64,000 nt of DNA from Bacteroidetes bacterium ADurb.Bin139. GTDB lineage: Bacteria > Bacteroidota > Bacteroidia > Bacteroidales > UBA932. The stretch is from the NCBI GenBank assembly GCA_002070565.1, contig MWDM01000002.1, positions 1-64,000 of the forward strand, written 5' to 3'. Position numbers and translations under genes: made by a program. The notes beneath the pieces are model-generated. The model saw only the letters and a program-made list of their open reading frames with translations, was not told the DNA's origin and searched no databases. Positions 23,323 to 31,105 of the stretch are shown here, piece after piece (the stretch's first letter is position 1; each line of letters begins with the position of its first letter).

Positions 23323-24282
23323 ATGGAAGAAATGCTTCAAAAATACTTTGCAGAAGAGTTTACTCCTCTGGAAAAGAGAGAATTGCTTGACGCTGTGGAG
23401 AAAGATCCGGAACTCAGAGAGGAATTCTGCCGGATGCAGAATTTAAAGGCTGTCACCTCCCTTTTCCCCGCCTCTTCCGATGCAGAAACGGCTACAACCA
23501 GGCTGCTGAAATGGAAAAGAAAAACCCGCCATTCTACCTATAGCCGTATTACCTTGTATGCAGCTGCCATGCTGGTAGTGGGTTTCGCCCTGTGGGGTTT
23601 GCTGCAGCCGCTGACCCGTACCCTGCCCGAAGAACCTTCCTCTTATATGATGGAAGTCACCACACCTTCAAACAGGACCAAATCCTTCCGGTTAAGTGAC
23701 GGTACTATTGTCTGGCTCAATTCCCAATCGGTATTACGTTATCCTAATAAATTCTCAGGAAAGGAGCGGCGGGTGGAACTGATCGGTGAAGCATTCTTTG
23801 AAGTGGCCCCTAACCAGGAAATGCCATTCATAGTGGCTACAGGTCAATACGATATCCGTGTTCTGGGAACCAAATTCAATGTTTTTGCTTATAAGGACTG
23901 CAATGTCAAGACCTCCCTGGTGGAAGGTTCTCTGGAAGTGATCAGCCCATCCCCGGAGAGCGACCCTGTGCGTATCAGACCCAATGAAAGCATAGAATGG
24001 AAAAATGGCTGGCAACGTTCTTATTTTGAAGACAACGAGTTCCTGCTCTGGAGAGACGGTATCTATGCATTCAACGACGTTCCCTTCATTGAGATCGTGA
24101 ACAGGCTTGAACTGTATTACAATACCACCATAATAGTTAATAACGAAGAGCTACAACAATATCGCTTTAATGCCAAATTCCGCCAGGATGACGGACTGGA
24201 GAGCATCCTCAAAACCATGCGAAAGATTTTCCGGTTCAAAATTGAGGAAGACAAAGAAACCAACACAATAAAAATTGAATAA
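23323..24282 (+). CDS. FecR-family anti-sigma factor
   Basis: A 319-residue single-pass inner-membrane protein. The first 70 residues are cytoplasmic and acidic, with FTPLEKRELLDAVEKDPELREEF typical of the sigma-binding part; a membrane helix follows (ITLYAAAMLVVGFALWGLL, about 76-94). The FecR domain is about 110-215 (SFRLSDGTIVWLNSQSVLRYP, RRVELIGEAFFEVA, IRVLGTKFNVFAY, LVEGSLEV), and the C-terminal DUF4974-like domain about 245-319 (LWRDGIYAFNDVPFIEIVNRLELYYN). The ATG at 23323 is chosen because the upstream extension of the frame is not protein-like. Confidence 0.94.
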   Translation: MEEMLQKYFAEEFTPLEKRELLDAVEKDPELREEFCRMQNLKAVTSLFPASSDAETATTRLLKWKRKTRHSTYSRITLYAAAMLVVGFALWGLLQPLTRTLPEEPSSYMMEVTTPSNRTKSFRLSDGTIVWLNSQSVLRYPNKFSGKERRVELIGEAFFEVAPNQEMPFIVATGQYDIRVLGTKFNVFAYKDCNVKTSLVEGSLEVISPSPESDPVRIRPNESIEWKNGWQRSYFEDNEFLLWRDGIYAFNDVPFIEIVNRLELYYNTTIIVNNEELQQYRFNAKFRQDDGLESILKTMRKIFRFKIEEDKETNTIKIE

Positions 24283-24287
24283 AAAAA

Positions 24288-24315
24288 GCCGGCAGATGCA
24301 GCAACATCCACCGGC
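24288..24315 (+). other. Hairpin between anti-sigma gene and STN-protein gene
   Basis: GCCGG (24288-24292) pairs with CCGGC (24311-24315), and GATG pairs with CATC inside. No T-run follows, so it is more likely an mRNA processing or attenuation hairpin than a terminator. It may set lower or higher expression of the next gene relative to fecIR. Confidence 0.5.
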
Positions 24316-24362
24316 AGAACCGCTAACACAATCACTGTATTAACTTCTAATTTTACAAAGTT

Positions 24363-25877
24363 ATGAAAAAAATCTTTTTTTCAATCATTCTGTGTTCCCT
24401 AAGTACATTTTTACTTTCGGCCGCAGAACCCGATATGCCTGTTCCACAGGACGCGATCATAACCATATCGGGAAGCCGCATTACCCTGGAATCGTTCATC
24501 AGCCAGGTGGAAAAACAAACCGGATACCTGTTCGTCTACAGCAAACAGGATGTGAACGTCAATTCTGTTCTTCCTGTCCGGGAAGGGAAAAAAACAGTTG
24601 CTGCATTTCTGGCCGAGGCTTTTGGCAATAGCAATCTTAAGTATGTATTTGAAAATCAATACATTGTTCTAACATATAAAGCCCCGGAGTATTCAACGGT
24701 ATCGGGAACGGTGATTGATGCCCAGACCCGCAAACCACTTGTTTTTGCCTCGCTCTACATTGTCAACCGGGGGATTAGCAATGTGACCAACGGAGAAGGC
24801 TTTTTCTCACTCAAGTTTCCACCCTCCTTTGTCAATGACTCGCTGCGCATATCATTCCTGGGCTATCACCCGCAGACATTTGCCCTGAAGGATATGATCA
24901 ACAAGGGGGACAAACTGGTGGTTGCCCTGAATTTTGTTCCAACCACACTCCCTACTATTATGGTTACCCCGCAGAATGCCTATGAACTTATAAGCCGGGC
25001 GCTGGAAAAAATTCCCAATAACTATCCGCTGGAACCCATGCAGATGACTGGCTTCTACAGGGAAATGATCCGCAAAGGAAATAATTATGTTACCCTTACA
25101 GAAGCAGTGCTGGACATCAACAAAACTTCCTATGGCAGGATGTACGGACAGGATCAGGTAGGGGTATTCAAGGGAAGGGGAAGCGTAGACTGGGCACGTA
25201 TAGATACAGTATTTGTAAAGTTTCGCGGAGGTATCAACTCGGCATTGCAGATAGACGTGGCCAAATATCCCTTCCTGGGCACAAATGTTCCGGAAATCAA
25301 CCAGATATATGATTTCACCATGGAAGAACCGGTTCAGATAGACGGAAAGATCAACCACGTGGTTGGATTCAAACAAAAAGAAAGCGTTGATGATATCTGG
25401 TTCCGCGGAAAGATCTACATTGATATGAAATCAGAAGCGATCAGCCGTATTGAATTCAACATGAACGTTGAAGGCAGGTCCGATGCCGCCAATATTTTCA
25501 TATCACGGCGTCCTGTCGGTTTCCGTGCCGAAGTTCTTTACGCCACCTACCTGGTGCAGTATAAACAAATTGGTGGTAAATGGACGTTCGACTATTCCCG
25601 GACCGAGATCAAATTTGATTCAAAATGGGACAGGAAACTCTTTAAAAACACCTATACCATTACTTCCGAACTGGCTGTTACAGAAAGGAGTGACAAAGCC
25701 ATAAAGATACCCTCCGAGGAACGGGTGCGCTCAACGGATATTACCCTTGATAAAGTAACTGATTTCCAGGACGAGGGATTTTGGGACGATTACAACGTTA
25801 TTGAGCCCGAATCCGGAATTGAGCAGGTTATTGCACGTATAACCAGGCAATTGAAACGCCGGGCACAGGAACAATAA
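24363..25877 (+). CDS. STN + carboxypeptidase-regulatory-like domain protein without a receptor barrel
   Basis: A 504-residue exported protein. Signal peptide 1-20; STN-type secretin/TonB short domain about 30-107 (ITLESFISQVEKQTGYLFVYSKQDVNVN); carboxypeptidase-D regulatory-like beta sandwich about 112-195 (VSGTVIDAQTRKPLVFASLYIVNRGISNVTNGEGFFSLKF); then about 300 residues of beta-rich, DUF5686-like sequence (GFYREMIRKGNNYVTLTEAVLDI, IWFRGKIYIDMKSEAISRIEFNM). There is no plug and no 22-strand barrel, so it is not a TonB receptor, yet it follows the sigma/anti-sigma pair at the position where the signalling receptor normally sits. A clear terminator follows. Confidence 0.85.
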   Translation: MKKIFFSIILCSLSTFLLSAAEPDMPVPQDAIITISGSRITLESFISQVEKQTGYLFVYSKQDVNVNSVLPVREGKKTVAAFLAEAFGNSNLKYVFENQYIVLTYKAPEYSTVSGTVIDAQTRKPLVFASLYIVNRGISNVTNGEGFFSLKFPPSFVNDSLRISFLGYHPQTFALKDMINKGDKLVVALNFVPTTLPTIMVTPQNAYELISRALEKIPNNYPLEPMQMTGFYREMIRKGNNYVTLTEAVLDINKTSYGRMYGQDQVGVFKGRGSVDWARIDTVFVKFRGGINSALQIDVAKYPFLGTNVPEINQIYDFTMEEPVQIDGKINHVVGFKQKESVDDIWFRGKIYIDMKSEAISRIEFNMNVEGRSDAANIFISRRPVGFRAEVLYATYLVQYKQIGGKWTFDYSRTEIKFDSKWDRKLFKNTYTITSELAVTERSDKAIKIPSEERVRSTDITLDKVTDFQDEGFWDDYNVIEPESGIEQVIARITRQLKRRAQEQ

Positions 25878-25892
25878 CCCGGTATGAACATG

Positions 25893-25932
25893 AAACGGGC
25901 AGTGAAAATCCAGGTTTTTACTGCCCGTTTTT
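25893..25932 (+). terminator. Rho-independent terminator
   Basis: AAACGGGCAGT (25893-25903) pairs with ACTGCCCGTTT (25920-25930); the stem extends inward through GAAAA/TTTTT, and a TTTTTC run follows. It ends the sigma/FecR/STN transcript. Confidence 0.9.
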
Positions 25933-25934
25933 CT

Positions 25935-25942
25935 TATATTTG
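25935..25942 (+). promoter_or_regulatory. Bacteroidota -7 box (TATATTTG)
   Basis: A TAnnTTTG match starting right after the terminator T-run and ending only 3 bases before the ATG at 25946, predicting a leaderless mRNA. Confidence 0.6.
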
Positions 25943-25945
25943 CAT

Positions 25946-26680
25946 ATGCTCAAAGAATCCAGACAAATAACCTGCTACGAAACAGATGCAGCCAGGAACC
26001 TGAAACCCTATGCTTTCATGAACCTGGCGCAGGAAATGGCCAATCAGGATGCCCTGGAATTGGGATTTGGCTATGAACAACTTATAGAAAAGCAGACCAT
26101 CTGGGTGTTGTCCCGGGTGGCAGTCAGGATCCTGCGGCCTCCGGTATGGAGAGAGCCTGTTGTCATGGAGACCTGGCACAAAGGGGAAGATGGAATTTTC
26201 TGGCTCAGGGATTTTCTGATCCGCAACCGGGATGAAACAGAAGACCTGGTTCAGGCAACAAGCTCGTGGCTGATCATCCATGCCAACACGCGCCGCATAC
26301 AGCGTCCGCAACATATTCTGAATTCTTCTCTTTTACAGGAAAAAGCTACCCGGCATGCCATAGCCACCCCCTGTGAGAAAATAGCCGTACCTGAAACCGG
26401 GCTGCAATACGCTGTGAGTAAGAAAGTGTGCCCTTCCGACCTGGATTTCAACCACCACACCAACAACGCCAGGTATATTGAATGGGCCATGGACTGCCTG
26501 GACACAGAATTGGTTACAAAACATTGTGTAGAAGACTTTCGCATTAATTTCAATGCAGAATCCAGGCTTACAGAAACACTTGATTTCTTTGTGGCGGAAA
26601 CAGCTCCTCTAAGCCGCTATATTGAAGGCAGGAAGGGCGAAAAGAATGTTTTCCAGGTGCAGATCAGTTTCAAAGGCTGA
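25946..26680 (+). CDS. Acyl-ACP thioesterase (FatA/FatB-like)
   Basis: A 244-residue double-hotdog thioesterase that releases fatty acids from acyl-carrier protein. First hotdog: PYAFMNLAQEMANQDALELGFGYEQLIEKQTIWVLSRVAVRILRPPVWREPVVMETW and GIFWLRDFLI. Second hotdog contains the catalytic Asp/Asn/His region DLDFNHHTNNARYIEWAMDCL. The ATG at 25946 follows directly after the -7 box; an upstream TTG at 25940 falls inside that box and is rejected. It converges on the acyl-CoA ligase gene with a gap of two bases, and the two could recycle free fatty acids. Confidence 0.93.
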   Translation: MLKESRQITCYETDAARNLKPYAFMNLAQEMANQDALELGFGYEQLIEKQTIWVLSRVAVRILRPPVWREPVVMETWHKGEDGIFWLRDFLIRNRDETEDLVQATSSWLIIHANTRRIQRPQHILNSSLLQEKATRHAIATPCEKIAVPETGLQYAVSKKVCPSDLDFNHHTNNARYIEWAMDCLDTELVTKHCVEDFRINFNAESRLTETLDFFVAETAPLSRYIEGRKGEKNVFQVQISFKG

Positions 26681-26682
26681 TA

Positions 26683-28302
26683 TCAAAGTGCCTGCTTTTT
26701 CCCCTTACGGTTCATGATCTCTGTATATAGATACCTTTTGATCTTGAGGGTCGGCGTTTTTTCAAATCCGTTTTCCTGCTCCTGTATGCGCACAATACGG
26801 GACATCTTGCTCACTTTGCTGTTCACAAAGTTCAGGATATCGGTATGTACATCGCTTATCTGATTCCTTAATTTCTGGTTCAGGTCCTGCATGTAAACAA
26901 GAGCCACCAGTTTCCCGTCCCTTTGTACAACCAGGGATTCTGTCACCATTTCATGCTGGTTGATAATGCTTTCGATCTCTTCCGGGTAAATATTTTCTCC
27001 GGCCGATCCGAGGATCATATTGCTCAGGCGGCCTTTAATAAAAATCCGGCCCTGTTTATCAATTTTCGCCAGGTCTTTTGTCCGGAACCAGCCGTCGGCG
27101 GTAAAAGCTTCGCTGTCTGCTTCCGGGTTTTTGTAATATCCTTTCATTATGCAGGGCGTTTTAACCTGGATTTCACCAACACCGGTTTCGGGATCCTGGT
27201 CGGCCAGACGTACGCTGACCCCCTGCATTCCTGTTCCGGTAGATTGCAGAAAAGTATTGGGATGTACGGCTCCTGCTATAAGCGGTGCCGTTTCTGTAAG
27301 ACCATATCCTATGGAATAGGGAAAACGGGCATCACGCAGGAATTTTTCGGTCGCCGAATTGATTTTTGACCCTCCTATACCAAAGAAACGGATCCTGCCT
27401 CCAAAAGTCTCATACAGACGCTTGCCTGCTATCCTGTGCAGTTTGCGGCGAATGAAACGGACCTTGTAGATTGTCTTGAGGATTTTATTTCCTGTAAAAC
27501 GGGCAAAAACCTGCCTGGTGTATATCTTTTCCATGATCAGGGGAACGGTAAGCATGATCGTAGGCCGCACTTCCTTAAGAGCAGGCAGCAGGCTGGTAGG
27601 TGTGGGCGGGGTTCCCAGGTACACCACAGAGGCTCCCTGCATAAAGGGATACAACATGCCCAGCGAACATTCGTAAGCGTGTGAAAGGGGTAGAACGGAC
27701 AGGAAAACATCTTCCTTAATCACTTCAATCATGGAAATCAGCATATGCAGCTGATTGCAGAGCGCGCGGTGTGTGAGCATCACTCCTTTGGGAGACGATG
27801 TGGTTCCTGAGGTGTAGATTATGGAGGCCACGTCTTCGGGCCCGGGTTGGGGAAATACGGCCGGTATGGCGGCGGTGCCTGCTTTTTTCCCTCCAACTAC
27901 GATCAGATTGACCGCCCTGATGATCAGATCAAGGCGTTCTTTTGCCGGGGCTGATATTTTTGCATAAAGCTTGTCCGTAACAAAAAGCGCTTTGGATTCC
28001 GAGTGTTCTAATATGGCCGTGATCGCATCCTGGGAAAAATCGGGCAAAATGGGTACTATCACCATTCCCATAGTCACTACGGCAAAGTAACAGACATTCC
28101 AATTGGGCATACTGGTGCCAAGGAGGGCCACCTTGTCCCCCTTCTGCAATCCAGCGGATAATAAATGCCCTTGCACTTTTTCCACTCTTTGTGCAAATTC
28201 TTCGTAGGTGACCGGAGGTTCCTTAAACAGGGAAAAAGCAGTGCGATTCGCGTAACTCTCTATGCTATTTGAATATAAGTGTCTTAATGTGGGATAAATC
28301 AT
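26683..28302 (-). CDS. AMP-dependent long-chain fatty-acid ligase (FadD/Faa-like)
   Basis: A 539-residue adenylate-forming enzyme activating fatty acids to acyl-CoA or acyl-AMP. Seen: the P-loop SIIYTSGTTSSPKGVMLTH, VPLIMEKIY, the IGYGLTETAPL A5-like motif, DGWFRTKDLAKIDKQGRIFIKGRLSNMILGSAGENIYPEEIE (A7-A8) and the A10 Lys region FEKTPTLKIKRYLY. The ATG at 28302 gives MIYPTLRHLYSNSIESYANRTAF, the normal start; a longer frame to 28449 is not supported. It diverges from the plug-only gene at 28379. Confidence 0.95.
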   Translation of the reverse strand: MIYPTLRHLYSNSIESYANRTAFSLFKEPPVTYEEFAQRVEKVQGHLLSAGLQKGDKVALLGTSMPNWNVCYFAVVTMGMVIVPILPDFSQDAITAILEHSESKALFVTDKLYAKISAPAKERLDLIIRAVNLIVVGGKKAGTAAIPAVFPQPGPEDVASIIYTSGTTSSPKGVMLTHRALCNQLHMLISMIEVIKEDVFLSVLPLSHAYECSLGMLYPFMQGASVVYLGTPPTPTSLLPALKEVRPTIMLTVPLIMEKIYTRQVFARFTGNKILKTIYKVRFIRRKLHRIAGKRLYETFGGRIRFFGIGGSKINSATEKFLRDARFPYSIGYGLTETAPLIAGAVHPNTFLQSTGTGMQGVSVRLADQDPETGVGEIQVKTPCIMKGYYKNPEADSEAFTADGWFRTKDLAKIDKQGRIFIKGRLSNMILGSAGENIYPEEIESIINQHEMVTESLVVQRDGKLVALVYMQDLNQKLRNQISDVHTDILNFVNSKVSKMSRIVRIQEQENGFEKTPTLKIKRYLYTEIMNRKGKKQAL

Positions 28303-28365
28303 TGAGGTATATTTAAATTCAATTCCTAACTGCAATAATAATGCCGCTAAAGGTATGATTTTTGT

Positions 28366-28373
28366 TATATTTG
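28366..28373 (+). promoter_or_regulatory. Bacteroidota -7 box (TATATTTG)
   Basis: A TAnnTTTG match ending 5 bases before the ATG at 28379 of the first plug-only gene. Confidence 0.6.
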
Positions 28374-28378
28374 ATACT

Positions 28379-29095
28379 ATGAAAAAAATAATTCTCACAA
28401 TTATTCTCTCATACCTGTTGCTGCCGTTGATGGCACAGGAACAGGTCAATGATCAGAAAAAAGATGGAACACGAACTTTCAGTGTTAAGATTGTGGACAA
28501 AAAAGGCAATCCCCTGCCCAACCTGGCCGTATCCACTGTCAGGGAAAAAACAGCCTTCCTGACCGACAAGAAAGGATTGGTCAACCTTGAAGGAATTGCC
28601 GATACCGATTCTCTGGTGGTATTGCTTCCCAACATCGGGGAAACACATATCCCCTGTGCCGGTCTGGATTCTGTACAGATAACCATAAGGTCAAAAACAA
28701 AATACCAGGTCAGGGACAGAAAAGAGCTGGCGAACCTTAAAACCAACCCTTCTAACACCATTTCCAATGTTCCCGAAATGCTTAAAACACGTCCCGCAAG
28801 GGACCTTGCTGAGCTTCTGAGCGGTCAGATTCCGGGACTTCGCATTACTATGGGTTCTACCGGACTGACAGCCAACATTCGTGGAATCAACACCATTACG
28901 GGCAACACAGAACCCCTTATAGTGATTGACGGAATGACGTATGATTCTTTTTCAGAAGTGAACGGATTCCTGGATGTTCATAGCATACAATCAATACAGG
29001 TGCAGAAGGACGGAGGCATGTACGGCATGCGCGGTGCCAACGGTGTTATCATTATCACTACCATAGGCGCCTCTTCAAATCCTCTATCATACTAA
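28379..29095 (+). CDS. Plug-only TonB-receptor-like protein, copy 1
   Basis: A 238-residue exported protein with signal peptide (cleavage near LMAQ, residue 20). Residues 29-100 form a regulatory-like beta domain (FSVKIVDKKGNPLPNLAVSTV, TDKKGLVNLEGI). Residues 105-230 match the SusC plug: DLAELLSGQIPGLRITMG, NIRGINTITGNTEPLIVIDGM, INSIQ-like IQSIQVQKDGGMYGMRGANGVIIITT. The protein ends right there (SNPLSY), so the 22-stranded barrel is absent. This is not a truncation by mutation: the near-identical ending is kept in the neighbouring paralogue. It might plug or regulate a separate barrel or act as a periplasmic ligand binder. Confidence 0.85.
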   Translation: MKKIILTIILSYLLLPLMAQEQVNDQKKDGTRTFSVKIVDKKGNPLPNLAVSTVREKTAFLTDKKGLVNLEGIADTDSLVVLLPNIGETHIPCAGLDSVQITIRSKTKYQVRDRKELANLKTNPSNTISNVPEMLKTRPARDLAELLSGQIPGLRITMGSTGLTANIRGINTITGNTEPLIVIDGMTYDSFSEVNGFLDVHSIQSIQVQKDGGMYGMRGANGVIIITTIGASSNPLSY

Positions 29096-29107
29096 AATGG
29101 CAGAACT

Positions 29108-29830
29108 ATGAAATTCTTTTTTTTAACCATCACAATCTTATTTTGTTCCATGCTCACTTCCGCAGCACAGGACACGCCACTGGCCGTGACCGGGCAGGAC
29201 ACCCTGCGCCCTTTCAGCGTGAAGGTTGTAGACAGAAGGGGTAAACCTTTGTCCGGACTTGTGGTTTCTGTCAAAAGACAGGATAAGGCTTTAATGACAA
29301 ACGAGAAAGGCCTGGTGGAATTTGAAGGCATTTCCGATGCCGATTCTGTTGTTCTCTATCTTCCCGGGATTGGGGAAACCCATGTCCCCTGCCTTGGAAC
29401 AGATTCAATCCAGGTGATGGTCCGCTCGCAAAAGCGTTTTCGTATCCAGGATAGGAAAGAACTGGCTAACCTTCGCTCCAATGCTTCAAATACCATAGAT
29501 AACGTTCCGGAGTTGCTCAAAAGACATCCGGCCAGGAACCTGGCAGAACTTCTGAACGGCCAGATACCCGGCCTGTATATTTCTACAGGGCCACGTGGTA
29601 TGACCGCCAACATCCGTGGAATCAATTCCATTAACAGCAGCACGGAACCTCTCATAGTGATTGACGGGATGTCCTATGATTCTTTTGCTGTGGTCAACTC
29701 GTTTCTTGACGTGTACAGCATCAAGTCCATCCAGGTGCAAAAGGACGGAGCCCTTTATGGAGTGCGGGGTGCGAACGGTGTGATCATAATCACCACCATA
29801 GGCGCCGCTTCAAATCCCCTTTCCTACTGA
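29108..29830 (+). CDS. Plug-only TonB-receptor-like protein, copy 2
   Basis: A 240-residue paralogue of the protein at 28379, 12 bases downstream. Signal peptide to about residue 20, regulatory-like domain (FSVKVVDRRGKPLSGLVVSVK, NEKGLVEFEGI), and plug domain (NLAELLNGQIPGLYISTG, NIRGINSINSSTEPLIVIDGM, KSIQVQKDGALYGVRGANGVIIITT), ending in SNPLSY like copy 1. Both copies keep HVPC/HIPC with one Cys and the RDRKELANL or QDRKELANL linker. It is a recent tandem duplication that has diverged mainly at the N-terminus. It converges on a peptidase gene with a 4-base gap. Confidence 0.85.
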   Translation: MKFFFLTITILFCSMLTSAAQDTPLAVTGQDTLRPFSVKVVDRRGKPLSGLVVSVKRQDKALMTNEKGLVEFEGISDADSVVLYLPGIGETHVPCLGTDSIQVMVRSQKRFRIQDRKELANLRSNASNTIDNVPELLKRHPARNLAELLNGQIPGLYISTGPRGMTANIRGINSINSSTEPLIVIDGMSYDSFAVVNSFLDVYSIKSIQVQKDGALYGVRGANGVIIITTIGAASNPLSY

Positions 29831-29834
29831 TTTT

Positions 29835-31094
29835 TCAGTCTGCTACAGACACAAGACTTTGATGCCCTTCGGGTCCGACAGCACAGATCCCAAAAAAGTA
29901 ATTATCCTTACTGTAAGGTATACGCAAGTGTGTTTCTTCTGTGAATATTTTTTTCTGCCACCGGGGCTGATCGGTTTCGCGTATCATCACATAGTATCCC
30001 TTCACCAGACCTGGCTCGTGAGAGGGCTCCCATTCCAGTTCTGTGTAGTTGCCTAGCGACCTTGTGTTCATCTGTACACGGGCCGGTGCCGCAGGGGCTT
30101 TGGCAAGGCTCATGACAGCAGCTATGCCAACCCCGGTATTCTTGCGAACATACTCATGATCAACACCAGAAGGAAGATCTCCGAACAGGATGCCGTTGTC
30201 TTCCCGCACCTGCTGGTGTGTTCTGTCATAATTTTCATGAAATTCACAAATCCTGACCGCAGAATATCCGGCTTTGAGGAAAGGAGTATGGTCACCTCCA
30301 CGCCCGTACCTGTCATTCCTGTAGATGAGTGCCACGTTCATGTTGTCTACGTATGTGGTGGCGGTTTGAGCAATGTATCTTGCCAACTCCCTGGAAGGTC
30401 CTTCGACCGAAAACACGCGTGTTTTGGTATTGTTACGATGTCCTGTTTCACTTGCCTGTGTATTGCCGATCATATCAAAATTGATGACTGCTATAACATT
30501 CCAGCCCTGTGAGCGTGCCATGTCTGCCATGCATGCAGCTCCCAGCAATCCGTGTTCCTCTCCTGAAAGGAACAGGAACCGCACAGTAGCCTGCAATGGA
30601 ACCGGAGCCATGACCCTAATGCTTTCCAGCAGGCAGGCCACCCCGCTCCCGTTGTCGTTTGCTCCCGGGGCAAAAGATGTTGAATCACTGTTGTCATTTA
30701 CACGGCTGTCATAATGAGCCAGGAGCAATATTTCCTGTGAACCTGAACCCCTGAGGACAGCCATGACATTGGTCAGTTCTACCTGCCTGTCCAACCTGTT
30801 TCCAGTCCCGCCGGCCGTGTAGTGTATATTCTCTACCGATAGTCTTCCCCCCGAAAGGGGTATCCAACCGGCAATTTTTTGCTGCAGCCAGCGGGATGCA
30901 GCCCCTATGCCTTTATCCGGATGGGTATGGGAACTGAGGTTGTGCCGTGTATGAAAATCAGTAAGGTTGACAATGTAGCTGGCAATGCTGTCTTTTGAAA
31001 CATCTCTGACACAACGCATGATCTGAAGGTCGGGTTGTGCGCCTAAAAGCAGCGGGACAAGAACAAACCATAAAAAAAGTACGTTTTTTTTCAT
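29835..31094 (-). CDS. M28-family metallopeptidase with C-terminal Fn3-like domain
   Basis: A 419-residue secreted zinc aminopeptidase-like protein. Signal peptide ends near LLLGAQ (20). M28 metal ligands: His127 and Asp129 in LLAHYDSR, Asp147 in GANDNGSG, Glu179-Glu180 in LSGEEHGLLG, Asp207 in NFDMIG and His293 in YDRTHQ. Residues 335-419 are an Fn3-like beta sandwich (APARVQMNTRSLGNYTELEWEPS, VKGYYVMIRET). The ATG at 31094 gives a normal signal peptide; an ATG at 31106 overlapping the stop of the upstream gene (TGATG) is also possible. It lies in an operon with the M28-barrel gene. Confidence 0.93.
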   Translation of the reverse strand: MKKNVLFLWFVLVPLLLGAQPDLQIMRCVRDVSKDSIASYIVNLTDFHTRHNLSSHTHPDKGIGAASRWLQQKIAGWIPLSGGRLSVENIHYTAGGTGNRLDRQVELTNVMAVLRGSGSQEILLLAHYDSRVNDNSDSTSFAPGANDNGSGVACLLESIRVMAPVPLQATVRFLFLSGEEHGLLGAACMADMARSQGWNVIAVINFDMIGNTQASETGHRNNTKTRVFSVEGPSRELARYIAQTATTYVDNMNVALIYRNDRYGRGGDHTPFLKAGYSAVRICEFHENYDRTHQQVREDNGILFGDLPSGVDHEYVRKNTGVGIAAVMSLAKAPAAPARVQMNTRSLGNYTELEWEPSHEPGLVKGYYVMIRETDQPRWQKKIFTEETHLRIPYSKDNYFFGICAVGPEGHQSLVSVAD

Positions 31095-31105
31095 CGGAAT
31101 TAACA

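Noticed and set aside
24288-24315. Terminator between fecR and the STN gene
   Set aside because: A hairpin is present but no T-run follows, so it is listed only as a hairpin.
28303-28449. N-terminal extension of the acyl-CoA ligase
   Set aside because: The added 49 residues are AT-rich junk overlapping the divergent promoter; the family start is at 28302.
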